Made by a program: the position numbers and the translations under genes. A DNA stretch of 64,000 nt from Ilumatobacter sp963746265 (GTDB lineage Bacteria; Actinomycetota; Acidimicrobiia; Acidimicrobiales; Ilumatobacteraceae), in NCBI GenBank assembly GCA_963746265.1, contig CAVVAM010000015.1:186001-250000 (forward strand), read 5' to 3'. The notes beneath the pieces were generated by a model, which saw only the letters and a list, made by a program, of their open reading frames with translations, made no database searches and had not been told where the DNA came from. This document shows, piece by piece, positions 8,747 through 16,355 of the stretch. The first letter of the stretch is position 1. Each line of letters begins with the position of its first letter.

Positions 8747-10486
8747 TCACATCGAGGTGGGGGCGGCGATGCCCAACAGGCCGAGACCGTGCTCGAGCGT
8801 GCGCGCCGTCACGTCGCACAGTGCCAGCCGGCTGGTGCGCATCGGCTCGTCCGCCTTCATGACCGGGCAGTGCTCGTAGAAGCTCGTGAAGTCCTGTGCC
8901 AGGTCGAACAGATACGTGCACAGCTTGTGCGGCGAGTACGACGCCATCGTGTCCTCCAGCGCCGTCGGGTACGCCAGCAGACGCTTGGCCAGCTCCCGCT
9001 CCTGAGGTGCGTCGAGCATGATCACGCAGCCGCGCACGTCGACCCGGTCGACGTCCGCGCGACGGAAGATCGAACAGATTCGCGCGTGCGCGTACTGCAG
9101 GTACGGAGCCGTGTTGCCCTCGAAAGCGAGCATCCGGTCCCAGTCGAACACGTAGTCCTTGACGCGATCGGTGGACAGATCGGCGTACTTGAGCGCGCCG
9201 ATCCCGATCATCCGGGCGATCTCGGCACGCGCCTCGGGGTCGAGGTCCGGACTCTTCTCGGCCACCGCGGCCTCGGCTCGCTCGAATGCCTCGTCGAGCA
9301 GTTCGATCAGCTTCACGGCGTCGCCGCTGCGGCTCCGCAACATCTTGCGGTCGTCGCCGAGCACGCTGCCGAACGACACGTGCACCGCCTCGGCGGGCGA
9401 CTCCAGCCAACCTGCCATCTTCGAGACCTCGAACACCATATGGAGGTGTTGCGCCTGTGGCGCACCGACGACGTAGAGCAGCAGGTCGGCACCGAGGTGC
9501 TCGGTGCGGTCGAGCACACACGCCAGATCGCTCGTGGCGTACATGAACGCACCGGCGCTCGATCGGACGATCAGCGGGAGCGGTTCGTTGTCGCGGTTCG
9601 TGAAGCCGGGCACGAACACGACCTTGGCGCCGTCGCTCTCGGTGAGGAGACCGGCAGTGTCGAGCCGGTCGTACACCTCGGGCATCAACGCCTCGTACTT
9701 GCTCTCACCCGCCAGGTCGTCGTCGGTGAGCAGCACACCGAGCTTGTCGTAGACGATCTTGAAGTAGTCGTTCGACATGTCGACGAGTCGTCGCCAGATC
9801 GCCATCGACTCCGGTTCGTGGGCCTGGAGCTCCACGACGCGGGCGCGGGACCGTTCCCGGAACTCCTCCGACTCGGCGAACTTGGCGTTCGCCGCCTTGT
9901 AGAAGCCGTCGAGGTCACCCTGACGCAACCCCTCGGCGGCCACGTCTTCGCCAATGTCGAGCAAGTGCTCGATCAGCATCCCGAACGGCCGACCCCAGTC
10001 GCCGATGTGGTTCTCACGGATCACGGTGTGACCCTGGAACTCGAGCATCCGGACCAGCGCGTCGCCGATGACGGTCGTGCGAAGGTGACCGGCGTGCATC
10101 TCCTTGGCCACGTTCGGCGCCGAGTAGTCGACGACGGTGGTGCGAACGGGGCTCGCTTCGTGCACACCCAACCGTTCGTCGGTCGCGACCACGTCGAGCT
10201 GCTGCGACAGGAAACCGTCGTCGAACGTCAGGTTGATGAAACCCGGACCGGCAATCTCGACACCGCTGCACACGCCGCCGAGCACACCCGAGTCGACCAC
10301 GCGCTGGGCGATCTCGCGCGGGTTCGTGCCGATCTGCTTGGCCAGCGGCAGCGCTCCGTTGACCTGAGCATCGGCGCGTTCGGACGGCCGCACGACCGGG
10401 TCGACGTCGTGGGTGTCGGGGCGGCCGGCGATCTCCGCGAACACGGGTGCCAGCAAGTCGGAGACGATCGAGATCGGGTCGGCCAC
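8747..10486 (-). CDS. argS: Arginyl-tRNA synthetase
   Basis: A 579-residue class Ia synthetase that charges tRNA-Arg. The HIGH-box variant HAGHLRTTVIGD is at 131-142, followed by the typical ArgS segment NHIGDWGRPFGMLIEHLL. A DRKMLRSRSG segment replaces KMSKS, as is normal for ArgS. The C-terminal anticodon-binding DALR domain is intact. The chosen start is GTG 10484-10486 (VADPISIVSD); the open frame extends further, but that extension overlaps the promoter region of the divergent PPOX gene and is unlike ArgS. A tRNA-Arg gene lies 560 bp away. Confidence 0.96.
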   Translation of the reverse strand: MADPISIVSDLLAPVFAEIAGRPDTHDVDPVVRPSERADAQVNGALPLAKQIGTNPREIAQRVVDSGVLGGVCSGVEIAGPGFINLTFDDGFLSQQLDVVATDERLGVHEASPVRTTVVDYSAPNVAKEMHAGHLRTTVIGDALVRMLEFQGHTVIRENHIGDWGRPFGMLIEHLLDIGEDVAAEGLRQGDLDGFYKAANAKFAESEEFRERSRARVVELQAHEPESMAIWRRLVDMSNDYFKIVYDKLGVLLTDDDLAGESKYEALMPEVYDRLDTAGLLTESDGAKVVFVPGFTNRDNEPLPLIVRSSAGAFMYATSDLACVLDRTEHLGADLLLYVVGAPQAQHLHMVFEVSKMAGWLESPAEAVHVSFGSVLGDDRKMLRSRSGDAVKLIELLDEAFERAEAAVAEKSPDLDPEARAEIARMIGIGALKYADLSTDRVKDYVFDWDRMLAFEGNTAPYLQYAHARICSIFRRADVDRVDVRGCVIMLDAPQERELAKRLLAYPTALEDTMASYSPHKLCTYLFDLAQDFTSFYEHCPVMKADEPMRTSRLALCDVTARTLEHGLGLLGIAAPTSM

Positions 10487-10547
10487 GTTGCCATTGTGGC
10501 GTGCCGCTCCGAATTGACCACATCGACCGAGTCCGTATCGTGGGCAC

Positions 10548-10970
10548 GTGCAGTGGACCGATGTCATCGCCGAACTGTCGGGGCTCGCCCACCTCGCAAC
10601 GGTGGGGCCCGACGGCCGCCCGCACGTCAGCGTGGTCGCGCCGGGCATCGACGGCGAAACGATCTGGATCGGGACCCGATGGTCGTCGCGCAAGGCCCGA
10701 AACCTCGCGGCGACACCACTCGCTGCGCTCGTGTGGCAGCCGCAGGCCGAGATCTACGTCGACGCAGACGTCGAACTCGTGGACGAGATCGCGACCAAGC
10801 AACGGCTGTGGGACGGCGCCGTGTTCCCGTACGACCCGACCGCGTTCTTCGGATCGGTCGACGACCCGGACTACCTGCTCCTTCGGCTCTCGCCGACCTC
10901 GGCGTCGATCATGGAGATGACGGTCGACGGTCCATTGCAGCGCCGTTGGCAGGCGCCGTCGACCGGGTGA
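10548..10970 (+). CDS. PPOX-fold flavin/F420-binding protein
   Basis: A 140-residue split-barrel protein of the pyridoxamine 5'-phosphate oxidase family. It shows the N-terminal LATVGPDGRPHVSVV strand pair, the WSSRKARNLAATP cofactor-phosphate segment and a YDPTAFFG segment. Such proteins bind FMN or the deazaflavin F420 and reduce or oxidise small substrates; the sequence does not say which. The start is GTG 10548. It is divergent from argS with 61 bp between the starts. Confidence 0.8.
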   Translation: MQWTDVIAELSGLAHLATVGPDGRPHVSVVAPGIDGETIWIGTRWSSRKARNLAATPLAALVWQPQAEIYVDADVELVDEIATKQRLWDGAVFPYDPTAFFGSVDDPDYLLLRLSPTSASIMEMTVDGPLQRRWQAPSTG

Positions 10971-11043
10971 CGCCGAGCGTCGCCGGTGCGTCACCACGGG
11001 GCAGCCGCTAGATTCGCCATGCCGCGGTCTCACCGTGGCCCCC

Positions 11044-11115
11044 GCCCTCGTAGCTCAGGGGATAGAGCATTGGCCTCCGAAGCCATGTGCCCAGGTTCGA
11101 ATCCTGGCGAGGGCG
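11044..11115 (+). tRNA. tRNA-Arg (anticodon CCG)
   Basis: A full cloverleaf can be drawn: acceptor GCCCTCG pairs with CGAGGGC, the D stem is GCTC/GAGC, the anticodon loop is CTCCGAA with CCG in the anticodon position, and the T arm is CCAGG-TTCGAAT-CCTGG, with discriminator G. CCG decodes CGG arginine codons. No CCA is encoded. A strong hairpin follows immediately, and a copy of the 3' end recurs at 46,260, marking this gene as the likely integration site of the island to its right. Confidence 0.95.
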
Positions 11116-11117
11116 CT
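11102..11117 (+). repeat. Putative attachment core (left copy)
   Basis: TCCTGGCGAGGGCGCT, the last 14 bases of tRNA-Arg plus two more, is repeated without mismatch at 46260-46275. Direct repeats of a tRNA 3' end are the usual trace of integrase-mediated insertion. The tRNA copy here stays functional, as expected for the side that keeps the intact gene. Confidence 0.65.
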
Positions 11118-11142
11118 ACCTGCTCAGGATGGCTGAGCAGGT
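11118..11142 (+). terminator. Hairpin terminator after tRNA-Arg
   Basis: ACCTGCTCA and TGAGCAGGT form a perfect 9-bp stem with a 7-nt loop, starting three bases after the tRNA and followed by CATTTCC. This is a good intrinsic-type terminator for the tRNA transcript, although the T-tract is short. Confidence 0.7.
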
Positions 11143-11182
11143 CATTTCCTGGCCGTGAACAGGCGCTAGCTACCGCAGTCAA

Positions 11183-11212
11183 TTGTGCGCAGTTGTGCGT
11201 GGTTGTGCGCAG
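11183..11212 (+). repeat. Three 10-bp direct repeats near the attachment core
   Basis: TTGTGCGCAG, TTGTGCGTGG and TTGTGCGCAG follow one another without gaps, about one helical turn each, some 65 bp inside the putative attachment core. Their placement resembles arm-type integrase binding sites; the function is inference. Confidence 0.5.
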
Positions 11213-11531
11213 TTCTACTTTCGTAGTGGGCCAATGGTGGGCCACCTCCACGACAAATCTCAGATCTGCCCGCGCATTGTGGAGCGCTCGCTCAAGAATC
11301 TTGGCCGTTGACACACCCGCCACCGCCCTGATGGACTCTCAGGAGCCTATTCCAGGCTTCAGTGCAGCTGAGCGTTGCGACGACCGAAGCGTCCTCGACC
11401 CGGAGGCAGTGCCACAGGCGTCCATCGCCTTGCGACGACTCTGCACCAGGCCAGCGGCCCCGGTGGGCACGGCGTCCGTGACCGGGACATGACCAGCGTT
11501 GAAGATCGCGAGACGTGCGAAGATCACACTG

Positions 11532-12152
11532 GTGGCTGACACCAAACTCGTGAAGTCGGCAGGCGAGCACTGGGTGTCCGGGGTCCTGTCGAGGCTGGGC
11601 TGGGCCGCTGCTCTCACGAGAGATGGCATTGCTCGGACCGATGTGCTGGCAGCGAACTCTGCGACCGGCCAGATGATTGAGGTGCAGGTCAAGGCCGCCA
11701 GCTTCGGGAACCGCGTGTCGTTCATGCTCGGCGAGAGGGGCTGTGATCCGTCTCGCAGCGATCACGAGTGGTACGTACTGGTTGCGCTCGCCCGTGAAGC
11801 CTGGGCACAGCCGCGAGCCTTCGTCGTACCTCGGGATCACGTCGCAGCTGCTACCTGGATACGACACATGGAATGGCGGACCAATCCGACGGTGCCGCCT
11901 GGGAAGAGGAACACCGGTATCAAAGGCGCTCGGATCGACGACTGGGTCTTTGCCCGGCACGAGCAGCGATGGGATCTTCTCAACGCATCGTCCACCGATG
12001 CCCCCGTCATGCTGCCGCCTCGGTTCAGAGACTGGGCAAGGGGTGATCGAGTTGGGCTCAGGGATGATCACCCCTGGAACCACGACCTACCCGAATGGGA
12101 GATGTCCGAGGCCAGCTCATCGTGGCCCGAGTGGGCCGTCATCAACAGATGA
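11532..12152 (+). CDS. Putative PD-(D/E)XK-fold nuclease-like protein
   Basis: A 206-residue protein from GTG 11532 (VADTKLVKSAGEH); an in-frame TTG at 11499 would add 11 residues. The N-terminal half has the order of a PD-(D/E)XK core: E in SAGEHWVSGVL, D in IARTDVLA, then IEVQVK with the E-x-K pair, so the catalytic triad looks plausible. The C-terminal half (HEWYVLVAL, DDWVFARHEQRWDLL) is typical of small stand-alone members that are often found on islands. The target and role are unknown. It is the first gene inside the island. Confidence 0.55.
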   Translation: MADTKLVKSAGEHWVSGVLSRLGWAAALTRDGIARTDVLAANSATGQMIEVQVKAASFGNRVSFMLGERGCDPSRSDHEWYVLVALAREAWAQPRAFVVPRDHVAAATWIRHMEWRTNPTVPPGKRNTGIKGARIDDWVFARHEQRWDLLNASSTDAPVMLPPRFRDWARGDRVGLRDDHPWNHDLPEWEMSEASSSWPEWAVINR

Positions 12153-12404
12153 CGAAGCGCCCGCGCCAAGATCTGGTTGACTCGCAGAGTCTCGTCGATC
12201 AACGTGCGAAGGTTGGAGGCGGCGGGGCTCGCTTCAATCCACGGACGTCCCCGAAGGACGGTGAGATCGCGAGGGCACTCAGCCGGCGATCAGGGGCACC
12301 CTTGTGAGCGTCCGCACGTAGGCGATAGGGGACGCGATGCAGATCGGTTGATCTGTGCGCCTCGGCGGCTTGCGATGTGCGCCCAGAGCGGGCAATCTGC
12401 TCGG

Positions 12405-12704
12405 GTGACGGAGCGTGACGAAGATGGCCACAAGCGGCGGCTGCTCCTCTCCATCGTGGACGCGATTGGCCGCTTCGAACGCGGTGAGTCGCAGATCGAC
12501 GAACTACAGGGATCCTTCTCGATAGTGGCCGATGAACTCGATAGCACGTCACACGACCTGATCGTCCTGCTGCGTGAACTCGATGCTGACCTTGAGCATA
12601 TTCAACATGCGATGGTGCGCGCTGATCAGAGACCCGCAGTTGCGCCCCTCGTCGATCAGGTGTTGCACATCCCGGACGTCGCCGCCGTCGCAGGAGCCGA
12701 CTGA
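12405..12704 (+). CDS. Hypothetical protein, helical
   Basis: A 99-residue protein from GTG 12405; an in-frame ATG at 12375 is an alternative start. It is acidic and mostly helical by composition (KRRLLLSIVDAIGRFERG, then DELDSTSHDLIVLLREL). I recognise no family. It lies between the nuclease-like gene and another small unknown gene on the same strand, so the three may be a small module. Confidence 0.45.
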   Translation: MTERDEDGHKRRLLLSIVDAIGRFERGESQIDELQGSFSIVADELDSTSHDLIVLLRELDADLEHIQHAMVRADQRPAVAPLVDQVLHIPDVAAVAGAD

Positions 12705-12727
12705 CGGCTTGTGATGGGTTGAGCGCC

Positions 12728-13039
12728 ATGTCTGCCGCTCGGTGTGGGCCACTCCTGCGCGAGGATCGTTTCGTGAGAGCAGACGAATGGGTCGACGAGA
12801 ACGGCGCGACGGGACAGATTTCGATCTCATGCGCCCTCGACGTCCTTCGTGGGATGCCGTCAGGAATGCGTGTCCTCGGTGCTGACGGCTTCACCGCGGC
12901 CAATCGCCCTGCTCTGGACTTCATAGCCGACTTCACGCGATCGTCGATCACTGCCTCGGAGTCGGTCGCTGAGGCGATCGCAGTTCTCTCGACTTGGCCC
13001 GACAGTCTTCTGGTGGAACTCGTCGTGTCCGACGGCTAG
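12728..13039 (+). CDS. Hypothetical protein
   Basis: A 103-residue frame from ATG 12728; a TTG nine bases upstream is also in frame. It has acid-rich coding-like composition, with EDRFVRADEWVDENGATGQ and an SVAEAIAVLSTWPDSLLVEL segment. No family, signal or membrane segment is recognised. It follows the preceding small gene by 23 bp on the same strand and ends about 95 bp before the 23-bp tandem repeat array. Confidence 0.4.
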   Translation: MSAARCGPLLREDRFVRADEWVDENGATGQISISCALDVLRGMPSGMRVLGADGFTAANRPALDFIADFTRSSITASESVAEAIAVLSTWPDSLLVELVVSDG

Positions 13040-13132
13040 CGCAGATCTGCCGCTCGGCGCTACCGGGCTCGCCCGGGTGGGGAGCGCATAACGACGGCTG
13101 CGGAACCGGCGTTTGGGGACGTTTGCCGTACG

Positions 13133-13258
13133 AACTGGGGACGATCTGCAGTTTGAACTGGGGACGATCTGCAGTTTGAACTGGGGACGATCTGCAGTTT
13201 GAACTGGGGACGATCTGCAGTTTGAACTGGGGACGATCTGCAGTTTGAACTGGGGACG
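13133..13258 (+). repeat. 23-bp tandem repeat array, 5.5 copies
   Basis: The unit AACTGGGGACGATCTGCAG plus four more bases starts at 13133, 13156, 13179, 13202, 13225 and 13248. The first five units are identical and the sixth breaks off after 11 bases. A degenerate GTTTGGGGACG precedes the array at about 13111. There are no spacers between units, so this is not a CRISPR array. The array lies 37 bp upstream of the Ddn-like gene. Multiple end repeats of IS21-type elements and plasmid iterons are the closest analogies; neither is proven. Confidence 0.9.
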
Positions 13259-13295
13259 GTATGGCGGACCGTCGCGCAGGGCGTAGGGTCAGCCG

Positions 13296-13817
13296 ATGGG
13301 ACTGATTAGTGAGCTCGACTTCGAGGTGAAGGACGCGAACGCGATCCAGCGCGTCGCTCAGAAAGTTCCCGCCAGTAGACCCGGTGCTTGGTTCTTCCAG
13401 CGCACCATGTACCCGATCGACAAAGGGCTATTCCACCTGACGAATGGCCGATTGACGGTGCCGGGATTGATGGCCGGGCTCCCGGTCATCATGCTGACGA
13501 CGACCGGCGCCAAGACGGGCAAGGACCGGACGATGCCCGTGTTGGGAATTCCGATGGATGACGACCTGGCGGTCATCGGCTCGAACTACGGCCAGAGGTC
13601 CACGCCAGGGTGGGTGTACAACCTGCGCGCCAAGCCCGAGGCCGAGGTCGCGCACGGCACCGAGTTGGTCGAGGTGACCGCTCGCCCCGGGACCGAAGCC
13701 GAGACCGAGCGGGCGTTCGAGGCCGGCGCTGCGTTCTACGGCGGCTTTCCGGCGTACCGCGAGCGAGCTTCACACCGCGAGATCGAGGTATTCGTCCTCG
13801 AACCCCGACAGACGTAG
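13296..13817 (+). CDS. Deazaflavin (F420)-dependent nitroreductase family protein
   Basis: A 173-residue protein of the Ddn/DUF385 split-barrel family. It shows PVIMLTTTGAKTGKDRTMP, the conserved glycine/lysine turn near the F420 phosphate, then VIGSNYGQRSTPGWVYNLRAKPEAEV, a hallmark of the family. These enzymes use F420H2 to reduce quinones, nitro compounds and related substrates, usually near the membrane. ATG 13296 is a good start. Its promoter region contains, or abuts, the 23-bp repeats. Confidence 0.88.
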   Translation: MGLISELDFEVKDANAIQRVAQKVPASRPGAWFFQRTMYPIDKGLFHLTNGRLTVPGLMAGLPVIMLTTTGAKTGKDRTMPVLGIPMDDDLAVIGSNYGQRSTPGWVYNLRAKPEAEVAHGTELVEVTARPGTEAETERAFEAGAAFYGGFPAYRERASHREIEVFVLEPRQT

Positions 13818-14133
13818 GTGGGTCGGACGCGTCACGGTGGGCTCGGGACCGCCACGAAGACTTGCCGCCTCTGAACCCCAGGACACCTTGCGCGTTCTTT
13901 GCACGACGGGACCGCGGCTGAGGATCCGCAAGCCGCACAGAACCGGCAAACCCCGCGCACTGCGCCACCGCTCACAAGGCGCGTCACGAACCCGGCGGTA
14001 GGGGACACCCCTCGACGCTCAGCCGAGCGAGCATTATGGGACGGTCAGCCGCTCGCATACGTGCCTGATTGAGTCGAGGGTGCGTTGCGGCGGTTGTCGT
14101 AGCGTCGGTGGTGCCGGTCGGCTGGCTCTCTAT
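13818..14133. other. Region before IS110 copy A, nothing recognised
   Basis: This 316-bp stretch runs from the Ddn-like stop to the left end of the IS110 element. No coding frame or repeat that I can support is present. Confidence 0.5.
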
Positions 14134-14282
14134 GTGCCTGCCGCCTGCGGGTTGGCTTTCTAACGAACTGTCAGCCGGTCGGTGCCATTGCCGTGGTGTG
14201 GCTCGAAAGAGGCGCGAACAGTTCGGCTCGAATCAGGAGTGCCCACCTCGGTTCCACCCCGCCGAGAGAAAGGCACTGTTCC
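14134..14282 (+). ncRNA. Putative IS110 bridge RNA region, copy A
   Basis: The non-coding left end shares three nearly identical blocks with copy B: the first 37 nt (about one mismatch), GGCTCGAAAGAGGCG, and CGAATCAGGAGTGCC. Between them are two blocks (about 29 and 14 nt) that differ. Conserved scaffold with variable loops is what a bridge RNA carrying target and donor guides would show. IS110 elements encode such an RNA in this position; the assignment here is by analogy. Confidence 0.5.
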
Positions 14283-15321
14283 ATGTCCACCATCACGATC
14301 GGGATCGACCCCCACAAGGCGTCCCACACCGCGGTTGCAGTCGACGAGTTCGAGACAGTCGTCGACGAGATCCGCATCCGTTCCTGTTCAACTCAAGCCG
14401 TCCTGCTCCGAGAGTGGGCTGACGGATTCCGCGACACCCGGGTCTGGGCGGTCGAGTCCGCTCAGGGGCTCGGCTACCTGCTTTCCCAGCAGTTGATCTC
14501 GGCGGGCGAGACGGTGATCGATGTGCCGGCGGTGCGCGCCTCTCGAGTGCGCACGTTGAGCACCGGTCGTTCGCAGAAGAACGATCCCAACGATGCCCGC
14601 TCGGTCGCGATAGCGGCGCTTCGAGCGAATGATTTGGCCGAAGTGTTGCCCGACGACCACACCCGCATCCTGCGCCTGCTGGCAAAACGTCATCGCGACA
14701 TCGGCCGGACGAAGAACCGTGAGTGCTGCCGGTTGCACTCGTTGTTGTTGGAGATGTTCCCCGGCGGCGCCGACTTCAAGATGTCATCGATGAGCAGGGT
14801 CAACGCGCTCTTGGACACGTTCACACCGGTCGACTCGATGGGTCGCCAGCGTCTCGAGATCGCCCAGGACTTCACCGATGGGATCGACGAGCTGACGGGC
14901 CGGTTGAAGACCTCGAAGCGGCGCATCGCCGCCGCGGTCAAAGCGTCGGGAACGTCGCTCACCGAGATCTGCGGGCTGGGGCCAATCACGGCGGCGATCA
15001 TCATCGGCAACACCGGCAACATCGACCGCTTCGCGACCAAGGCGCGCTTCGCCAGCTACAACGGGACCGCTCCCGATCGACGCCTCGTCGGGACCCAAGG
15101 TGCGACACCGATTGAACCCGCGCGGCAACCGGCAATTGAACTGGGCAATCCACGTCGTCGCGATCAGCCAGCTCCGTCACGACACCATCGGCCGAGCGTT
15201 CTACGACCGCAAGATCGAAGAAGGCAAGACCCCCAAAGAAGCCATCCGAGCCCTGAAGCGACGACTCTCCGATGTCATCTACCGGCACCTCGCCAACGAC
15301 GCCCGACGACTCCGCGGCTGA
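14283..15321 (+). pseudogene. IS110 transposase, one-base frameshift
   Basis: It starts at ATG 14283 after an AGAAAGG site with MSTITIGIDPHKASHT, the DEDD-domain first aspartate. NDPNDARSVA and the serine-domain segment GLGPITAAIIIGNTG follow. At about 15075 an extra G in CCCGATC shifts the frame; the next frame continues IDASSGPKVRHRLNPRGNR and runs to DARRLRG at 15321, matching the intact copy B. Without correction the protein loses the C-terminal catalytic-serine region context. It is either a real mutation or a sequence error. Confidence 0.85.
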
Positions 15322-15682
15322 CGTTCAAAGTGGGCCCGGGAGGACACTCAGGAACGACTCTGTCTCCAGCGTGACCGGCTCTGCATCCTGAACAGCCGGC
15401 TCTTCGGACAAGTCACAGCCCGGACCCGAACATCGACACTACGACCAGCCCCGGCCACCCGGCAAGGGCCCGCTCCAACGCGCCCACAACACCGGCGAAG
15501 ACCCCCTTGACAACCAAAGAGGCTTCGTTCCCGGACGGGTCGTCTGGGCGACGACGACTGTTGATATGCGCTGTTCTGTATGGGCGGCCCGCCGCGGAGA
15601 CGTCTGGCTGACATCCCAGCAGTACCACGGCTGGCCTGCTGGACTCGTGGACATGCTGTTGCGGACGAGAGGAGTCGTCTCA

Positions 15683-15829
15683 GTGATTTCGCTCTATCTG
15701 TACGGGTTGATCGGCCTGTCCCTGCTGGTCGTCATCTCGCCGCTGATCATCGTTGCGGCGGGCCACCCCGGGGACTCAGTCGTTGCTGACGGCGCCGGTG
15801 CAGAAGTCGTGGACGAGGGTCGAGAATGA
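15683..15829 (+). CDS. Possible small membrane protein
   Basis: A 48-residue frame from GTG 15683, with AGAGGAG eight bases upstream. Residues 1-27 form one strong hydrophobic segment (ISLYLYGLIGLSLLVVISPL), followed by an acidic tail. It could also start at ATG 15653. No family is recognised. It lies between IS110 copy A and two gene fragments, so it may itself be a relic. Confidence 0.35.
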   Translation: MISLYLYGLIGLSLLVVISPLIIVAAGHPGDSVVADGAGAEVVDEGRE

Positions 15830-15851
15830 ATCGGTCTCGAACAGCATGAGC

Positions 15852-16067
15852 TCAGCGAAGGACGCGACCAGAGATCATCGTGGGCTCGATCCGGACCCAG
15901 ATCGGCCGCCACTCCGCCCGGGCCCAAGGGATCAGCCCGAGATCGTCGAGCCGGGCCTCTTCGGCCCGGTGCGTGACTTCGTGAGCCACACCTTGCACCA
16001 CCACGCTCCAGCCTGTTCGCGTGTCGGCATCCCAGTGGTCGACTTCGAAGCAGACGTGTTGCTGCTC
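15852..16067 (-). pseudogene. C-terminal fragment of a PPOX-family flavoprotein
   Basis: The last 71 residues of a pyridoxamine 5'-phosphate oxidase-family protein are readable on the minus strand: HVCFEVDHWDADTRTGWSVV, GVAHEVTHRAEEARL, then the C-terminal WVRIEPTMISGRVLR. The N-terminal half and start are missing upstream of about 16067, exactly where an unrelated plus-strand fragment begins. The gene is therefore truncated by a rearrangement. Confidence 0.65.
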
Positions 16068-16079
16068 GGCGGCAGCGGC

Positions 16080-16355
16080 GAGCTTGTGGCCCTCGAGGCG
16101 AGCGGTGTCGCCGACCCCGCGAGCATCTACACGACCTTCGTCGACCCGTCGTATCGCGACAGGATCCGGCTCGACAGCGTCACCTGCGTCGTCGACGCCG
16201 ACCAGGTGCTGAACGACGAGGACCCCGACCTGGTCAAGTTGAAGCTCCAGCAGATCGGATTCGCCGACCTGGTGATCCTCAACAAAGTCGACCTCCCGGG
16301 CGTCGAGGGCTCCGCCACGGTGAAGCGGTGGATCGACGGCAACTTCGCCCGCCTC
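16080..16355 (+). pseudogene. Internal fragment of a CobW/YjiA-type GTPase
   Basis: In one frame the middle of a CobW-family metallochaperone GTPase is clear: ELVALEASGVADPASI, RLDSVTCVVDADQVL, LQQIGFADLVILNKVDLPG with the NKVD guanine-specificity motif, and KRWIDGNFARL. The P-loop region and the C-terminal domain are absent. It abuts the PPOX fragment head to head, both lacking their 5' ends. Confidence 0.7.

Larger units (their letters stand above)
11116..11531. other. Island left edge, no gene recognised
   Basis: This 416-bp stretch holds the terminator hairpin, three 10-bp direct repeats (11183-11212) and a doubled TGGGCCA about 11228-11245. No integrase gene is present next to the attachment site, although that is where one would be expected. 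Confidence 0.55.
14134..15527 (+). mobile_element. IS110-family element, copy A (frameshifted transposase)
   Basis: Boundaries come from alignment with copy B in opposite orientation (24292-25676). Similarity begins at GTGCCTGCCGCCTG and ends at AAGAGGCTTCG. The element has a roughly 150-bp left end, the transposase and a conserved roughly 205-bp right end. There are no terminal inverted repeats, as is normal for IS110. The transposase carries a frameshift, so this copy is probably not autonomous. Confidence 0.85.

Noticed and set aside
8588..11011. 807-codon plus-strand frame opposite argS
   Set aside because: Shadow of argS and of the PPOX gene in another frame; no domain match.
13133..13258. 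Possible CRISPR array
   Set aside because: Units are directly adjacent without spacers and no cas gene is present; it is a plain tandem repeat.
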